A stretch of DNA of 64,000 nucleotides from Cytobacillus depressus (GCF_008923245.1 NZ_WBOS01000009.1:81547-145546); one strand, 5' to 3'; positions 55,335 through 63,736 are shown, counted from the stretch's first letter. Notes: generated by a model not told the origin, from the letters alone. A program made the numbers and translations.

Positions 55335-55535
55335 TAAAAAAGGGCATCGAGGGCCCATCCCAAAAGGGACGGAAGCACCGCGATACCACCCTAGTTAACA
55401 GATTGCTCTGCTCTCTCATATTGATAACGGCCGAAACCGGAAAACAGCTCCCTATGTGTAATTCACTATACATCTTGCCTGATTCTCACCACCATCAGGT
55501 CTCTAGGTTTCAAGATTGTATAAGCTACTTAAATA
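55335..55535 (-). promoter_or_regulatory. T-box leader, specifier probably UAC (Tyr)
   Basis: On the minus strand: Stem I arms TATACAATCTTG and CAAGATGTATA; a distal GGTGGTGAGAATC segment; the specifier region AGTGAATTACACA with TAC at 55460-55458; and the conserved T-box AGGGTGGTATCGCGG (55392-55378), whose TGGT pairs with the tRNA end. A terminator (GGGC...GCCC then T6) follows near 55341-55350. Reading the specifier one base off would give UUA (Leu), so tyrosine is likely but not certain. Confidence 0.88.
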
Positions 55536-55584
55536 GTTCAACGCTTTTATGCTTTTATGCTTTTGTGCGATTAAGTGTAAAACT

Positions 55585-55614
55585 ATTTTATTATTAATAT
55601 TGTTTAAAAGTCAA
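55585..55614 (-). promoter_or_regulatory. Promoter of the T-box transcript
   Basis: On the minus strand TTGACT (55614-55609) and TAAAAT (55590-55585) are separated by 18 bases, about 50 bases before Stem I. Confidence 0.5.
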
Positions 55615-55747
55615 TCTTTTTCTTTTTCATTCTAATAGTTTTTGAATTTAATAATAATTGGAGGGTTTTCGTGATGTATATCGAAGTATTTATAATTAAG
55701 AAGGGGATCGGGAAATTACTTCTTTAATATTTATTAGGAGGATTACT

Positions 55748-56914
55748 ATGCGTAACAAAGAAATGCTACTTATTCCGGGGCCGACACCTGTAGTCGATTC
55801 CATTTATGATGCACTTGCTGAGGAGACGAGAAGTCATACAGATCCACGATTTACAGCTATTTATAAAAGTGCAATTGAGAAAACGAAAGAAATGTTAAAA
55901 ACTGATGGGGAAGTTTTCGTTATTTCTGGTTCAGGGACTCTTGCGATGGAAATGGCACTAGTCAATACAGTGCAAGCTGGGGAAAAGATTTTAATTATTA
56001 GCCAAGGCTTTTTCGGAGACCGTTTTATCAAAATCGCTGAAGCCTTCGGGATTGAGGCTGAAGTACTCCAAGCGGAATGGGGCAAACAAGTAAATCCAAG
56101 TGATGTCGAGGAAAAGCTTGCGGAAGGTAATTTCAAGGCTGTGACAATCACTCATGCCGATACATCCACAGGGGTCGTGGCTGATTTAGACGTTCTTGTA
56201 CCATTGATTAAAAAGCACGGCGCTCTTGTTATATTAGATGGTGTCTGTGCAACTGCAGCAATTGAAGAGGATATGGGGAAATCATACGGAGAAGAAGACG
56301 CGAAGATTGATGTAATTTTGACAGGCTCGCAAAAAGCAATTGGTGTACCACCGGGAATTGCCATTGTTGCTTTTAATAAAACAGCTTTGGCTGCAAGGGA
56401 ACAAATAAAGCGGGTTCCAGCCTATTACTGTGATGTGAATAATTGGATTCCAATCATGCAAGATCCTTCAAAATATTTTGCGACACCAGCAGTCAATCTT
56501 ATTTATGCGTATGAAGAAGGGATGAAGCTCGTACTTGCTGAAGGCATGGAGAATCGCTATAAGCGTCATGCTGCTTTCGGAAAGGCTGTTCGTTCCGCGC
56601 TTGCTGAATATGGAATGAAGGCTTTAGCTGAGGAAGAAGTGGCTGCAGCTACTTTAAGCTGCATTCTTTATCCAGAAGGCATCAATGATACAGAATTTCG
56701 TGCCGCATTAGCTAAAAAAGGTCTTGTCGTGGCGGGGGCTCTTGCTCACTTAGCTGGGAAAGCATTCCGCATTGGCCATATGGGGAACACAACGGAAGAA
56801 ATGCTCGAAACAGCTGTAGCTTTAATTGGAGAAACACTTGTTGAACAAGGGCTTGATGTCAGTACTGAAAAAGCTTTAGCTCGTTTTAAGGAATTCTCTT
56901 TGGCAAAAGCATAA
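55748..56914 (+). CDS. Class V aminotransferase (serine/alanine-glyoxylate type)
   Basis: The 388-residue PLP enzyme has LLIPGPTPVVDSIYDALAEE, SGSGTLAMEMAL, THADTSTGVVADL and the Schiff-base lysine in LTGSQKAIGVPPG (near residue 198). It belongs to the PucG/serine-pyruvate/alanine-glyoxylate aminotransferase group, and Bacillus members may act on ureidoglycine. AGGAGG precedes the ATG. It is divergent from the T-box gene and has its own terminator. Confidence 0.9.
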   Translation: MRNKEMLLIPGPTPVVDSIYDALAEETRSHTDPRFTAIYKSAIEKTKEMLKTDGEVFVISGSGTLAMEMALVNTVQAGEKILIISQGFFGDRFIKIAEAFGIEAEVLQAEWGKQVNPSDVEEKLAEGNFKAVTITHADTSTGVVADLDVLVPLIKKHGALVILDGVCATAAIEEDMGKSYGEEDAKIDVILTGSQKAIGVPPGIAIVAFNKTALAAREQIKRVPAYYCDVNNWIPIMQDPSKYFATPAVNLIYAYEEGMKLVLAEGMENRYKRHAAFGKAVRSALAEYGMKALAEEEVAAATLSCILYPEGINDTEFRAALAKKGLVVAGALAHLAGKAFRIGHMGNTTEEMLETAVALIGETLVEQGLDVSTEKALARFKEFSLAKA

Positions 56915-56926
56915 ATTTATGCATAT

Positions 56927-56958
56927 AAAAAGCCTTGCACCGCTGCAAGGCTTTTTAT
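56927..56958 (+). terminator. Terminator of the aminotransferase gene
   Basis: A perfect 13-bp stem (AAAAAGCCTTGCA with TGCAAGGCTTTTT) has a four-base loop. Confidence 0.92.
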
Positions 56959-57153
56959 TGTTTAGTGATAATAAAGCCGTTTAAATCTAAAACGTCGGTT
57001 TTGCTATTCAACAAACGGGCCAGATTGTGGAGTAAGGGAGGTAATCAGATGGTTCATCTCCAAAGTGTAAGTTATGCCAAAACAACACGCCGCAAATGAA
57101 TATTGACCAAAGGGATTATCTATTAAAAGGGATAAGATTGAAGGGAATTGAAA

Positions 57154-57641
57154 ATGGATGTAAGGACACTTTTGTTACAACAATGGGCAAGCTGCTTAGA
57201 TAAAGAAGACTGGTTTCCACCACTTGAAAAAGTACTAGAGAATATTACTTTGGAACAGGCAATTTGGAAACCAGTTGAGGGGGCACATTCCATTTGGGAA
57301 TTAGTTTGTCATTTACTTTTCTTTGAAAAGAGAATTCTGTTACGCTTTCTTGGTGAAACAGCAAATGAACCAAAGGCAGAAAATAATGACGCTACATATC
57401 GATTACCAACTGAGACCTTTCAAAATTGGAAGGAAACAAAACAAGAATACTTTTCTGTTCATCGTGAACTTGAAAAAATACTAGCAAAATCAGATCTAGA
57501 AGATTTGTATAGACCGATTCCTGATGACAATCCATTAGTGCTTGAACTGAAGAGTTTAGCAATGCACGACGCATATCATATGGGCAAATTGTATTCCTAA
57601 GTAAAATGCAAGGAGCTTGGCCAGGGAAACGCAGCTTCTAA
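57154..57641 (+). pseudogene. DinB-family gene with a C-terminal frameshift
   Basis: The frame from ATG 57154 gives a DinB-like four-helix protein with metal histidines in ELVCHLLFFEKR and LAMHDAYHMG. It stops at 57600 after GKLYS. In the next frame the DNA continues GQIVFLSKMQGAWPGKRSF to a TAA at 57641, which is the normal DinB ending. One base appears to be lost near 57580. The shortened 148-residue product still keeps all three metal ligands, so partial function is possible. Confidence 0.75.
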
Positions 57642-57664
57642 AAAAGGTTTTTTAGCTTTACAGT

Positions 57665-57737
57665 TATTCCTTTATAGGGCGCTTTTCTGAAACAAGGAAA
57701 GCGTCTTTCTTCATGAGAAGGGCCAGATTGTTGAGGA
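57665..57737 (+). repeat. Hairpin repeat, copy 1 (reference copy)
   Basis: The element reads TTATTC, A/T-rich six bases, GGGCGCTTTTCTGAAACAAG, GAAAGCGTCTTTCTTCATGA, then GAAGGGCCAGATTGTTGAG. GGCGCTTTTC pairs with GGAAAGCGTC, followed by TTTCTT, so it would act as a weak terminator. A decayed relative (GGGCCAGATTGTGG) is at 57016. Confidence 0.8.
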
Positions 57738-57867
57738 GTAAAAAATGGTTAGTAAGAAGAGAGGGTGAATTATTCAACGAATAAGAATGGATGGTGGAAA
57801 GTATATATTTTTGCAGTATTCTGAAATTATGGGGAATAGAAGTGGAAAACTAGGGGAGTGTTTTCTA

Positions 57868-58317
57868 TTGAAGAGGAATTATTGGTTCATTGCAATGGGT
57901 ATTTTTTGGACTGTTATTTTTTCTGGTATGAGTTTTTATTGGGCAATGGGTGGCATGTTCGGTGTTAGGTCCCTAGGAGGGGCTATTTATGAGATGTCCT
58001 TAAACCCTGATCCCTCGTTCGTCATTATTGTATGGCTTACCGGTTTCATTAAATTACTTGGTCTGATATTATTGTTGATGCTTTTTGTTCAATGGAAGAA
58101 GCCTATAATAACCATAATGCTTTACTACGTCACAAAAATTATAGGAGCTTTATTATTCTTGTATGGCTTTCTAAATTTTATTACGATTTCTCTGAGTGTG
58201 TTTAACATTTTAGATTTCGATTTAGATTCCTATGCAACGTTTTGGAGGTTATCTTTTTGGGAACCTTTCTGGATGGCTGGTGGGGTATTTTACTTTTTTT
58301 CCGTTAAAAGAGTATAA
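57868..58317 (+). CDS. DUF3995-like membrane protein
   Basis: The 149-residue product has four membrane helices and an early SGMSFYWAMGGMFGVRSLGG segment like that of DUF3995 proteins. I choose the TTG at 57868, with GGGGAG nine bases upstream; the frame from 57787 has no such site. Function unknown. It is bounded by hairpin repeats on both sides. Confidence 0.6.
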   Translation: MKRNYWFIAMGIFWTVIFSGMSFYWAMGGMFGVRSLGGAIYEMSLNPDPSFVIIVWLTGFIKLLGLILLLMLFVQWKKPIITIMLYYVTKIIGALLFLYGFLNFITISLSVFNILDFDLDSYATFWRLSFWEPFWMAGGVFYFFSVKRV

Positions 58318-58371
58318 TTAATTACCACTACCAAGGGGACTATTTCTTTAGTAAGATCTTTAAATCGATCT

Positions 58372-58487
58372 TCTAGAAACGGGTGCTTTTCTTGAACTAG
58401 GTTTAAGCAATTATCTCCACAATCGGGCGCATTTCTAGAGCAAGAAATGCGCTCTTCATAATGAATTGGGCCATTAATGAATTAAGC
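58372..58487 (+). repeat. Hairpin repeat, copies 2a (decayed) and 2b
   Basis: Copy 2a starts TCTAGAAACGGGTGCTTTTC at 58372 and loses its second arm. Copy 2b (58420-58487) reads GGGCGCATTTCTAGAGCAAG, AAATGCGCTCTTCATAATGA, ATTGGGCCATTAATGAA. Its arms GCGCATTTC and GAAATGCGC have changed together relative to copy 1, so the pairing is conserved. Confidence 0.65.
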
Positions 58488-58598
58488 TAAAGAGCAGAGT
58501 TTGATGAACAAGGAGTAAATTGCCAATAAACAAGATGAAGATATTTTGAGATAATCAAATCAAAGAATAAAATATATAAAACTTACTGTGGTGATAAA

Positions 58599-58813
58599 GT
58601 GAAAAAAATCCCCTCAAATCTACTATCTATTATGTTTCATACAATATTTGTAATGAGCACGATCATTACGTTGTTTATTGTATATAAGGATATTGATAAT
58701 TCGTTTTCAATTAAATTTCTATTTGGCTATGTATTTTTCTTATTCTATTTCTGATTTATTTTATTCTTGCAACTCTAATCAATTTGAGCAAATTAAAATG
58801 GTTTGAAATTTAA
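58599..58813 (+). pseudogene. Small membrane protein gene with a frameshift
   Basis: A GTG start (GTGGTGA upstream) opens a 51-codon frame with two hydrophobic segments that stops at TGA 58752. The next frame continues IYFILATLINLSKLKWFEI to 58813, which would complete a second helix and a basic end. I read it as a frameshifted gene of about 70 codons. Confidence 0.45.
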
Positions 58814-58819
58814 AAAAGA

Positions 58820-58996
58820 ATGTTTAGATTTATTTCTTCTTTTGTTTTCCTTAGTGGAACGAGTATCATTTTTTCTTATTTTTTTAAATCAACAGAAATA
58901 GATTATTATAGGATTTTTTCTATTGCTTTAGGTATATCTTTAGGGATAGCTTTTTTTGATTTAGCGTTCTCTAGGAAAGATAAAAATAAGATTTAG
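58820..58996 (+). CDS. Small two-helix membrane protein, 58 residues
   Basis: The product (MFRFISSFVFLSGTSIIFSY...) has two membrane helices and a basic tail SRKDKNKI. It starts seven bases after the preceding remnant, with only a weak AAAAAAG site. Unknown family. Confidence 0.45.
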   Translation: MFRFISSFVFLSGTSIIFSYFFKSTEIDYYRIFSIALGISLGIAFFDLAFSRKDKNKI

Positions 58997-59016
58997 GAAG
59001 CTCAGGATGTGAAAAG

Positions 59017-59244
59017 ATGGCTATATTATTTATTGGCTTTTGGCTTGGCTTAACGATACCCACAAGTTTATCAGTTGTTTTTTGGGTACTTGAACCAATT
59101 GTCAATCAAGATACTACAGGAGTAAGTATGATCATTATTACTCTATTAGTAGGCTTTATAGATGTTTATATTGGAATTAAGATATTTGAAATGAAAGTTC
59201 AACCGTTTTTGGAAAAAAGAAAGAAGAAAAAACACTTCCCTTAA
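59017..59244 (+). CDS. Small two-helix membrane protein, 75 residues
   Basis: The product has helices at about 3-28 and 36-56 and a very basic tail (EKRKKKKHFP). AGGATGTGAAAAG precedes the ATG. Third in a row of short membrane proteins between two hairpin repeats. Unknown family. Confidence 0.55.
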   Translation: MAILFIGFWLGLTIPTSLSVVFWVLEPIVNQDTTGVSMIIITLLVGFIDVYIGIKIFEMKVQPFLEKRKKKKHFP

Positions 59245-59317
59245 CTCAATTAAAGGGCGCTTTTCTGAAATAAGGAAAGCGTCTCTCTTCATGAAAATGG
59301 CCAGATTGCTGAACAAT
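59245..59317 (+). repeat. Hairpin repeat, copy 3
   Basis: GGGCGCTTTTCTGAAATAAG, then GAAAGCGTCTCTCTTCATGA, then AAATGGCCAGATTGCTGAA, directly behind the stop of the 75-residue protein gene. Confidence 0.8.
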
Positions 59318-59351
59318 TCAAATAATAATCAATAAGGGGAATAAATAAAAG

Positions 59352-59792
59352 ATGCCTCAACCAAGTGTAAAAATACAAAAGATATGGCTTGATGATGACG
59401 ATAGTTTCTTTGAACTAAATTTAGATTTCTGTACAGGTCATTGCAGCGTGAACATCAATATATTTACAGATAATGAAGAACTAGAAAAGTTAAGAGAAGG
59501 AGTAATGGATTTTTCCAGCTTTAAACAAAAGGAATTTCTATGGACTGCTGGGGAAGATGTAGAGAATGTGAGTCATTTTCTATCGATGCGATTCTTTTTG
59601 TATGGCAATCGAGGATATGTAGGGGTTGAAGTAACTGCTGATAATAAACTTGAAAGCCCTTATAGTGTGCGTGCGACTTTTTTTCTTGTAACTGTCCTAA
59701 GTCAAATAGATGATTTTACAAGAAAATTGGGAAGTTTTATTAAAGGCGAAATTTATGAGCTGGAAAGCCTAATTCAATCATTTGAACAATGA
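59352..59792 (+). CDS. Unknown 146-residue soluble protein
   Basis: The protein (MPQPSVKIQKIWLDDDDSFF start) is acidic, beta-rich in the first 100 residues (FFLYGNRGYVGVEVTADNKL) with a helical end. I do not recognise it with certainty; the size and layout recall immunity-type proteins such as DUF6228, which is a guess. AAGGGG precedes the ATG by 12 bases. Bounded by hairpin repeats on each side. Confidence 0.6.
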   Translation: MPQPSVKIQKIWLDDDDSFFELNLDFCTGHCSVNINIFTDNEELEKLREGVMDFSSFKQKEFLWTAGEDVENVSHFLSMRFFLYGNRGYVGVEVTADNKLESPYSVRATFFLVTVLSQIDDFTRKLGSFIKGEIYELESLIQSFEQ

Positions 59793-59819
59793 GACTAAGA
59801 GTAAAAAACATACTCTTTC

Positions 59820-59881
59820 TTATTCTAGAAACGGGCGCTTTTCTGAAATAAGGAAAGCGTCTTTCTTCATGAAAGGGGGTA
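59820..59881 (+). repeat. Hairpin repeat, copy 4 (3' end altered)
   Basis: GGGCGCTTTTCTGAAATAAG and GAAAGCGTCTTTCTTCATGA are intact; GGGCCA is replaced by AAGGGGGTACTTAAACTA. Confidence 0.8.
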
Positions 59882-60010
59882 CTTAAACTAAAGTAAGCAA
59901 GATAGTTCAATAAGGTTCCGTTTCTTATGATCAATTAATTTGGCAATAAATGAATTGAAACATCATTGATACGGGAAACGTGTAAAAAGATAAATTTGAA
60001 AGGATTTAAA

Positions 60011-60559
60011 ATGATGGACGATATTGATAAAGAACAATCTGACAAACGAGAAAAATCGTCAAGTCCTCTTAGCAAACTAATTAAACGTATTTGGTACGTT
60101 TCGTTAGCTGTGGGAGCTGCGGCAACCATGTTACAAGCCAAATTTCCGTTTAAGGAAATGTTTTGGATTATCTCTATAAGTTCACTAATCCTTGCTTTTT
60201 CCTGTGCTGTCATGCTCTTTAAAAAAGACTTTGCATTAGTAGAGCGTATTCTTTATTCAATCGCTACGATAGTGTTATTATTTATGACCCCTCATTGGTT
60301 AGACATTCCTTCTTACTTAACAAATGATTCTAGAGTTGTTGAAGGGGTTCCTACTGAATTTGAATATCGAAGTCCATATAAGGCGGGTAGTTATTTGCAT
60401 GTTAAAGTTCAAAATGAAGAATTGAATTTGCCGACAAGTGTTCCAGAATCACATTCTGATAGATGGTTTGTCATTCATTATCTTCCAAATTCAAAATTCA
60501 TCATGGACTACAAAATTCTAACCAAACAGGAAACGCAAGAAAAGCTGAAAAAGCAATAA
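60011..60559 (+). CDS. Unknown membrane protein, 182 residues
   Basis: From ATG 60011 (GAAAGG seven bases upstream) the protein has a charged N-terminus, three membrane helices (about 30-50, 55-75, 82-100) and an extracytoplasmic or cytoplasmic beta-rich domain of 80 residues (YLHVKVQNEELNLPTSVPES). No family recognised. Lies between repeat copies 4 and 5. Confidence 0.6.
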   Translation: MMDDIDKEQSDKREKSSSPLSKLIKRIWYVSLAVGAAATMLQAKFPFKEMFWIISISSLILAFSCAVMLFKKDFALVERILYSIATIVLLFMTPHWLDIPSYLTNDSRVVEGVPTEFEYRSPYKAGSYLHVKVQNEELNLPTSVPESHSDRWFVIHYLPNSKFIMDYKILTKQETQEKLKKQ

Positions 60560-60642
60560 CTATTGTTATGGTAACTCTTATTAAGAACAGGTGGCGTAGT
60601 TAAATTAGCATTAAGTGAGTTTTAGGAGTAATGCCATATTTT

Positions 60643-60720
60643 AGTTATTCAATTAAAGGGCGCAATTCTTGAAGAGGAATTGTGCCTTTTTCAGTAATAG
60701 AGCCATATTGCAGAATAAGG
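60643..60720 (+). repeat. Hairpin repeat, copy 5 (compensated arms)
   Basis: GGGCGCAATTCTTGAAGAGG, AATTGTGCCTTTTTCAGTAA, TAGAGCCATATTGCAGAA. Arms GCGCAATTC and GAATTGTGC pair, although both differ from copy 1. Confidence 0.7.
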
Positions 60721-60846
60721 CTATTGATCTAATAGGTATTTTCTTAAAGAAGGAAATCACCTCCTTATTGTAGAAGTAAAAGGTGGCTTAGTGGAACAAA
60801 GGGAAGCTTAGCAAGAGCGAATATGGTTTATAAGGGGAATTTATAA

Positions 60847-61014
60847 ATGAAGAATAAAAAAAGCAGAAAAGTAGAGCTAATTCGGTTATTTATTACATTT
60901 ACAGTTATTGCAATCGGTCTTTACATTTTCAACTTACCCGGTTCTATATACACGGTATTAGTATTAGCTACCATTATGCACCACGTAGGAATATTAATTA
61001 AATATGCAAAATAG
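60847..61014 (+). CDS. Small two-helix membrane protein, 55 residues
   Basis: The product starts MKNKKSRKVELIRLFITFTV and has two membrane helices separated by a short NLPGS turn. AAGGGG stands ten bases before the ATG, and a terminator follows. No family recognised. Confidence 0.6.
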   Translation: MKNKKSRKVELIRLFITFTVIAIGLYIFNLPGSIYTVLVLATIMHHVGILIKYAK

Positions 61015-61042
61015 TCACCTAATAGTAGGTGACTATTTTTTA
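61008..61042. terminator. Terminator shared by two small convergent genes
   Basis: AATAGTCACCT pairs with AGGTGACTATT across six bases, flanked by A and T runs. It overlaps the stop codons of the genes on both strands. Confidence 0.8.
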
Positions 61043-61224
61043 TTGTTAGTAAGAGTATAAAAACCATCATTTGAACCATGCTGCTTATATTTATAAGTCA
61101 ATGTTACGGTGAATGAAGCTTTAGTTGATTTCTTAAGTGTGTCAGATACTAGTTTTCCGTTAGTGTCTCTATTGGATGTTATTATAGAAGTTGCAAGCCC
61201 TATGCCGATTAAGCCAATGATCAC
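61033..61224 (-). CDS. Small secreted or membrane-anchored protein, 63 residues
   Basis: A GTG start with AGGTGAT just upstream opens MIIGLIGIGLATSIITSNRD, a hydrophobic N-terminus, followed by a threonine- and lysine-rich tail (SFTVTLTYKYKQHGSN). Spacing between the ribosome site and the start is short. No family recognised. Confidence 0.4.
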   Translation of the reverse strand: MIIGLIGIGLATSIITSNRDTNGKLVSDTLKKSTKASFTVTLTYKYKQHGSNDGFYTLTNNKK

Positions 61225-61251
61225 ATCACCTGACTTTATTTTTAAAACTTA

Positions 61252-61322
61252 GTATTCAATAATCGGGCGCTTTTCTAAAATAAGGAAAGCGTCTTTCTTC
61301 ATGAAAAGGGCCATTTAATGGA
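61252..61322 (+). repeat. Hairpin repeat, copy 6
   Basis: GGGCGCTTTTCTAAAATAAG, GAAAGCGTCTTTCTTCATGA, AAAGGGCCATTTAATGGAG. At 61373 a second shared motif begins (GATTGTGAAAGATTGTACTT); it recurs at 62158 and 63804. Confidence 0.8.
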
Positions 61323-61476
61323 GGAAGAACATTAAGAAAAATTGGATAATTATAGTAATGATAGTATGGAGAGATTGTGAAAGATTGTACTTAAAAGATA
61401 CATTAAAGAAGGCAAGCCAGTTTATTATTGAGGCTTACCTTTATTTATATTATGAAGTATTAAAAATCGCAGTACG

Positions 61477-61911
61477 TTATCCGCGTCTCCCGCCTCTACC
61501 GCCCTGCTTTGCTCCAGTGTTACGTTTGAGAGTAGACAAATTCTCTTCACTAGTCTTTAAAAAACGAGCCATTTTATCTTCGAAATTTTCCTTGGGTTTG
61601 AAATTGCCTTTTGTTCGACTATCAACTCTTCTCTGTCGTGGAGGGCGTTGTGAAAAAGAAGAGGTTTGTCCTTCGGGTCTATCAATAGCTTTTTTGATGG
61701 ACAAGGCAATTTTTCCATCTTTCTCACTAATCACTTTTACTTCAATCAGGTCGCCTACTTTGAGATGGTCATTAACGTCTTTTACATAGCTATCTGCAAC
61801 CTCACTGATATGCACAAGACCTGTTGAGCCTCCCGGTAATTCTACGAAAGCTCCGAAATTAGTGATACCTGTGACTTTACCTTGTACCTTGCTTCCTACT
61901 TCGACTGACAT
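61477..61911 (-). CDS. S1 RNA-binding-domain protein, YabR-like
   Basis: The 144-residue protein has one S1 domain (residues 1-75: GSKVQGKVTGITNFGAFVEL, GLVHISEVADSYV) and a basic, Gln/Arg-rich tail ending GGRGGRRG. It closely resembles Bacillus YabR. In B. subtilis yabR lies between divIC and spoIIE, so this isolated copy inside the repeat array is probably a paralog. GAGGGGG precedes the ATG at 61911 by 12 bases. It likely binds RNA or ribosomes. A plus-strand frame over it is a shadow. Confidence 0.88.
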   Translation of the reverse strand: MSVEVGSKVQGKVTGITNFGAFVELPGGSTGLVHISEVADSYVKDVNDHLKVGDLIEVKVISEKDGKIALSIKKAIDRPEGQTSSFSQRPPRQRRVDSRTKGNFKPKENFEDKMARFLKTSEENLSTLKRNTGAKQGGRGGRRG

Positions 61912-62054
61912 AAAAATTATTTTCCCCCTCAATATTGTTAAGAACACTTTATTATAACAAATTATTGAGTGAAATAATATCAACTGAAGTTATTTTCCTA
62001 CCACCTTTTCGCATTCCTCCTCAACTAGCCCATTTTTCCAGTTAATGTTCCAGC

Positions 62055-62125
62055 TACCAATTTGGCGGCTTTTCTGAAAGAAGGAAAGCGTCTTTCTTCA
62101 TGAAAAGGGCCATATTGTTGAACAA
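62055..62125 (+). repeat. Hairpin repeat, copy 7
   Basis: GGCGGCTTTTCTGAAAGAAG, GAAAGCGTCTTTCTTCATGA, AAAGGGCCATATTGTTGAAC. The rest of 61.9-62.3 kb holds the GATTGTGAAAGTTTGTACTT motif and no gene. Confidence 0.8.
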
Positions 62126-62307
62126 CACCTAGATATCTAAGTTAAACCTTAGAAGAGATTGTGAAAGTTTGTACTTAAGCTAACGTGGCAGTTTAGTTCA
62201 AAAAGAAAGGTCTATTAGCCTTTTAAATTGAATAGCTTTATTATTGGGCCATTGCAGATTGTACCTCGGATACATTCTGTGGAAAAATCGTTCGAGAGGT
62301 GAAAACA

Positions 62308-62955
62308 ATGTCAAAATTATTTGATGAAATCCAGCAATTCCATGAAAGCCTTGAACAAAAAGTCTTGATCGAAAACAAAAGACTCATAGCACAAGCAACA
62401 AAAGAATTGGCCGAATCGAATATGGCAAAGGGATTATCGATTGGTGAACAAGCGCCTGATTTTACATTAAAAGATTCCACAGGCGTTTCCATTACCCTGT
62501 ATGAGGAATTAAAAAAAGGACCTGTCATCTTAACTTTCTATCGAGGTGGATGGTGTCCGTATTGCAATCTAGAATTAAGAGCTTACCAAAGAGTTTTAAA
62601 AGATATTACAGCAGCAGGAGGACAATTAATTGCAATTAGTCCTCAAACTCCTGATTCTTCACTCACGACGAAAGAAAAAAACGAGTTAGAATTTCGTGTT
62701 CTAAGTGATACGAACGGAAGTGTTGCTGAAAACTACAATTTAATATTTAAGCTACCTGATTATCAAATTGAAATTTATCAGAAATATGGTGCGGATCTAA
62801 CAAAGCATAACGGAAATGATACATGGGAGCTCCCAGTTCCGGCAACTTATATTATTGACCGATCAGGAAAAATCCGATCCGCGAGTGTAGATCCTGACTT
62901 TACAAACAGAGAAGAGCCCACAAGAATGGTAGAATTGTTAAGAGAGGTTCTGTAA
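62308..62955 (+). CDS. Peroxiredoxin-like AhpC/TSA protein
   Basis: The 215-residue thioredoxin-fold protein has APDFTLKDSTGVSITLYEEL and the redox motif FYRGGWCPYCNLELRAYQ (CxxC near residues 84-87). The N-terminal 50 residues form a helical extension (SKLFDEIQQFHESLEQKVLI). It belongs to the CPxC group of Prx-like proteins that reduce peroxides or disulfides in the cytoplasm. Start is the ATG at 62308 with AGAGGTGA eight bases upstream. Confidence 0.9.
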   Translation: MSKLFDEIQQFHESLEQKVLIENKRLIAQATKELAESNMAKGLSIGEQAPDFTLKDSTGVSITLYEELKKGPVILTFYRGGWCPYCNLELRAYQRVLKDITAAGGQLIAISPQTPDSSLTTKEKNELEFRVLSDTNGSVAENYNLIFKLPDYQIEIYQKYGADLTKHNGNDTWELPVPATYIIDRSGKIRSASVDPDFTNREEPTRMVELLREVL

Positions 62956-63014
62956 AAATTTAAAAATTGATTGTAGGGAAAAAATCCTCATCGCTATCAA
63001 GTTAAGGTTTTATA

Positions 63015-63074
63015 GTACCCCAAACGTAATTTTGGGCTTCCTCGTAACAAAGAAGCTCATCATTTTTGGGGTAC
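63015..63074 (+). terminator. Branched hairpin after the peroxiredoxin gene
   Basis: GTACCCCAAA pairs with TTTGGGGTAC and is followed by ATTTTG. Inside, GCTTC pairs with GAAGC. It may be a terminator with an extra inner stem. Confidence 0.6.
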
Positions 63075-63204
63075 ATTTTGCTTAGCGTGATGGCCTATTA
63101 ATTGGATTTTATTTACATATAGGAACTTTTAATCCGTCTTGAACTAACTGACTGGCATCAGATAATCATAAAATAAATAAACGAAGGGTAAATTTCAAGT
63201 GGTG

Positions 63205-63270
63205 TAGTTATTCCATTAAAGGGCGCGTTTCTGTAATAAGGATCCATTATAGGGCCATATTGTTGAGTAA
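63205..63270 (+). repeat. Hairpin repeat, copy 8 (second arm lost)
   Basis: TTATTCCATTAAAGGGCGCG, TTTCTGTAATAAGGATCCAT, TATAGGGCCATATTGTTGAG. Both outer ends are kept, but the GAAAGCGTC arm is gone. Confidence 0.65.
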
Positions 63271-63382
63271 CGAGTAGGCAATATAGCCCTCTATCCTCAA
63301 AAATCACAAAAATAGAAGGCCATTTGTATAGGGTGCCGTAAAGGTATGCTTTTTTATAATAAGGACTAACATGATTTATACA

Positions 63383-63736
63383 TTACTCTATTTTATTTAG
63401 AATGGAATAAACACCTAGTGATTCTTCGATTAGAAATATCTCGTTATCCTCTTTGACATTATAAATAACAGTTCCTTCATCGTAGGAATTGGAAGTTAAA
63501 TTCTCTTTTTGGATTTCGGAGGATGGTACCCTTCTTTTTATTTCACCAAATACTTCGCCGACTGTATATTTTTCCTGTTTTGTTAAGCTATATGAGGAAT
63601 AAATAATTCCATTTAAATTCACCATTGGTATATACGATTGTTCTTTATCTAACGAAATAGTATTTTCTTCATTTGTTGAGCAGCCACTTAAGACTATTAT
63701 TACAGCCACTAAACACCCTAAAATATTGTTTTTCAA
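63383..63736 (-). CDS. Small lipoprotein, 117 residues
   Basis: The product has a lipoprotein signal (VAVIIVLSGC, Cys near 19) and a short extracytoplasmic domain (YIPMVNLNGIIYSSYSLTKQ, later EGTVIYNVKEDNEIFLIEES). Start is a TTG with GAAGGGATGG upstream, next to a run of T. No family recognised. Confidence 0.65.
   Translation of the reverse strand: MKNNILGCLVAVIIVLSGCSTNEENTISLDKEQSYIPMVNLNGIIYSSYSLTKQEKYTVGEVFGEIKRRVPSSEIQKENLTSNSYDEGTVIYNVKEDNEIFLIEESLGVYSILNKIE

Noticed and set aside
56996..57120. 15-codon frame at 57049 with a good GGGAGG site
   Set aside because: Too short to support as a gene; it lies in a decayed hairpin-repeat copy.
58752..58754. Second UGA considered as selenocysteine
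   Set aside because: No redox motif around it, the in-frame continuation stops after seven codons, and a frameshift explains the gene better.
61358..61789. 143-codon plus-strand frame
   Set aside because: Shadow of the YabR-like gene on the opposite strand.
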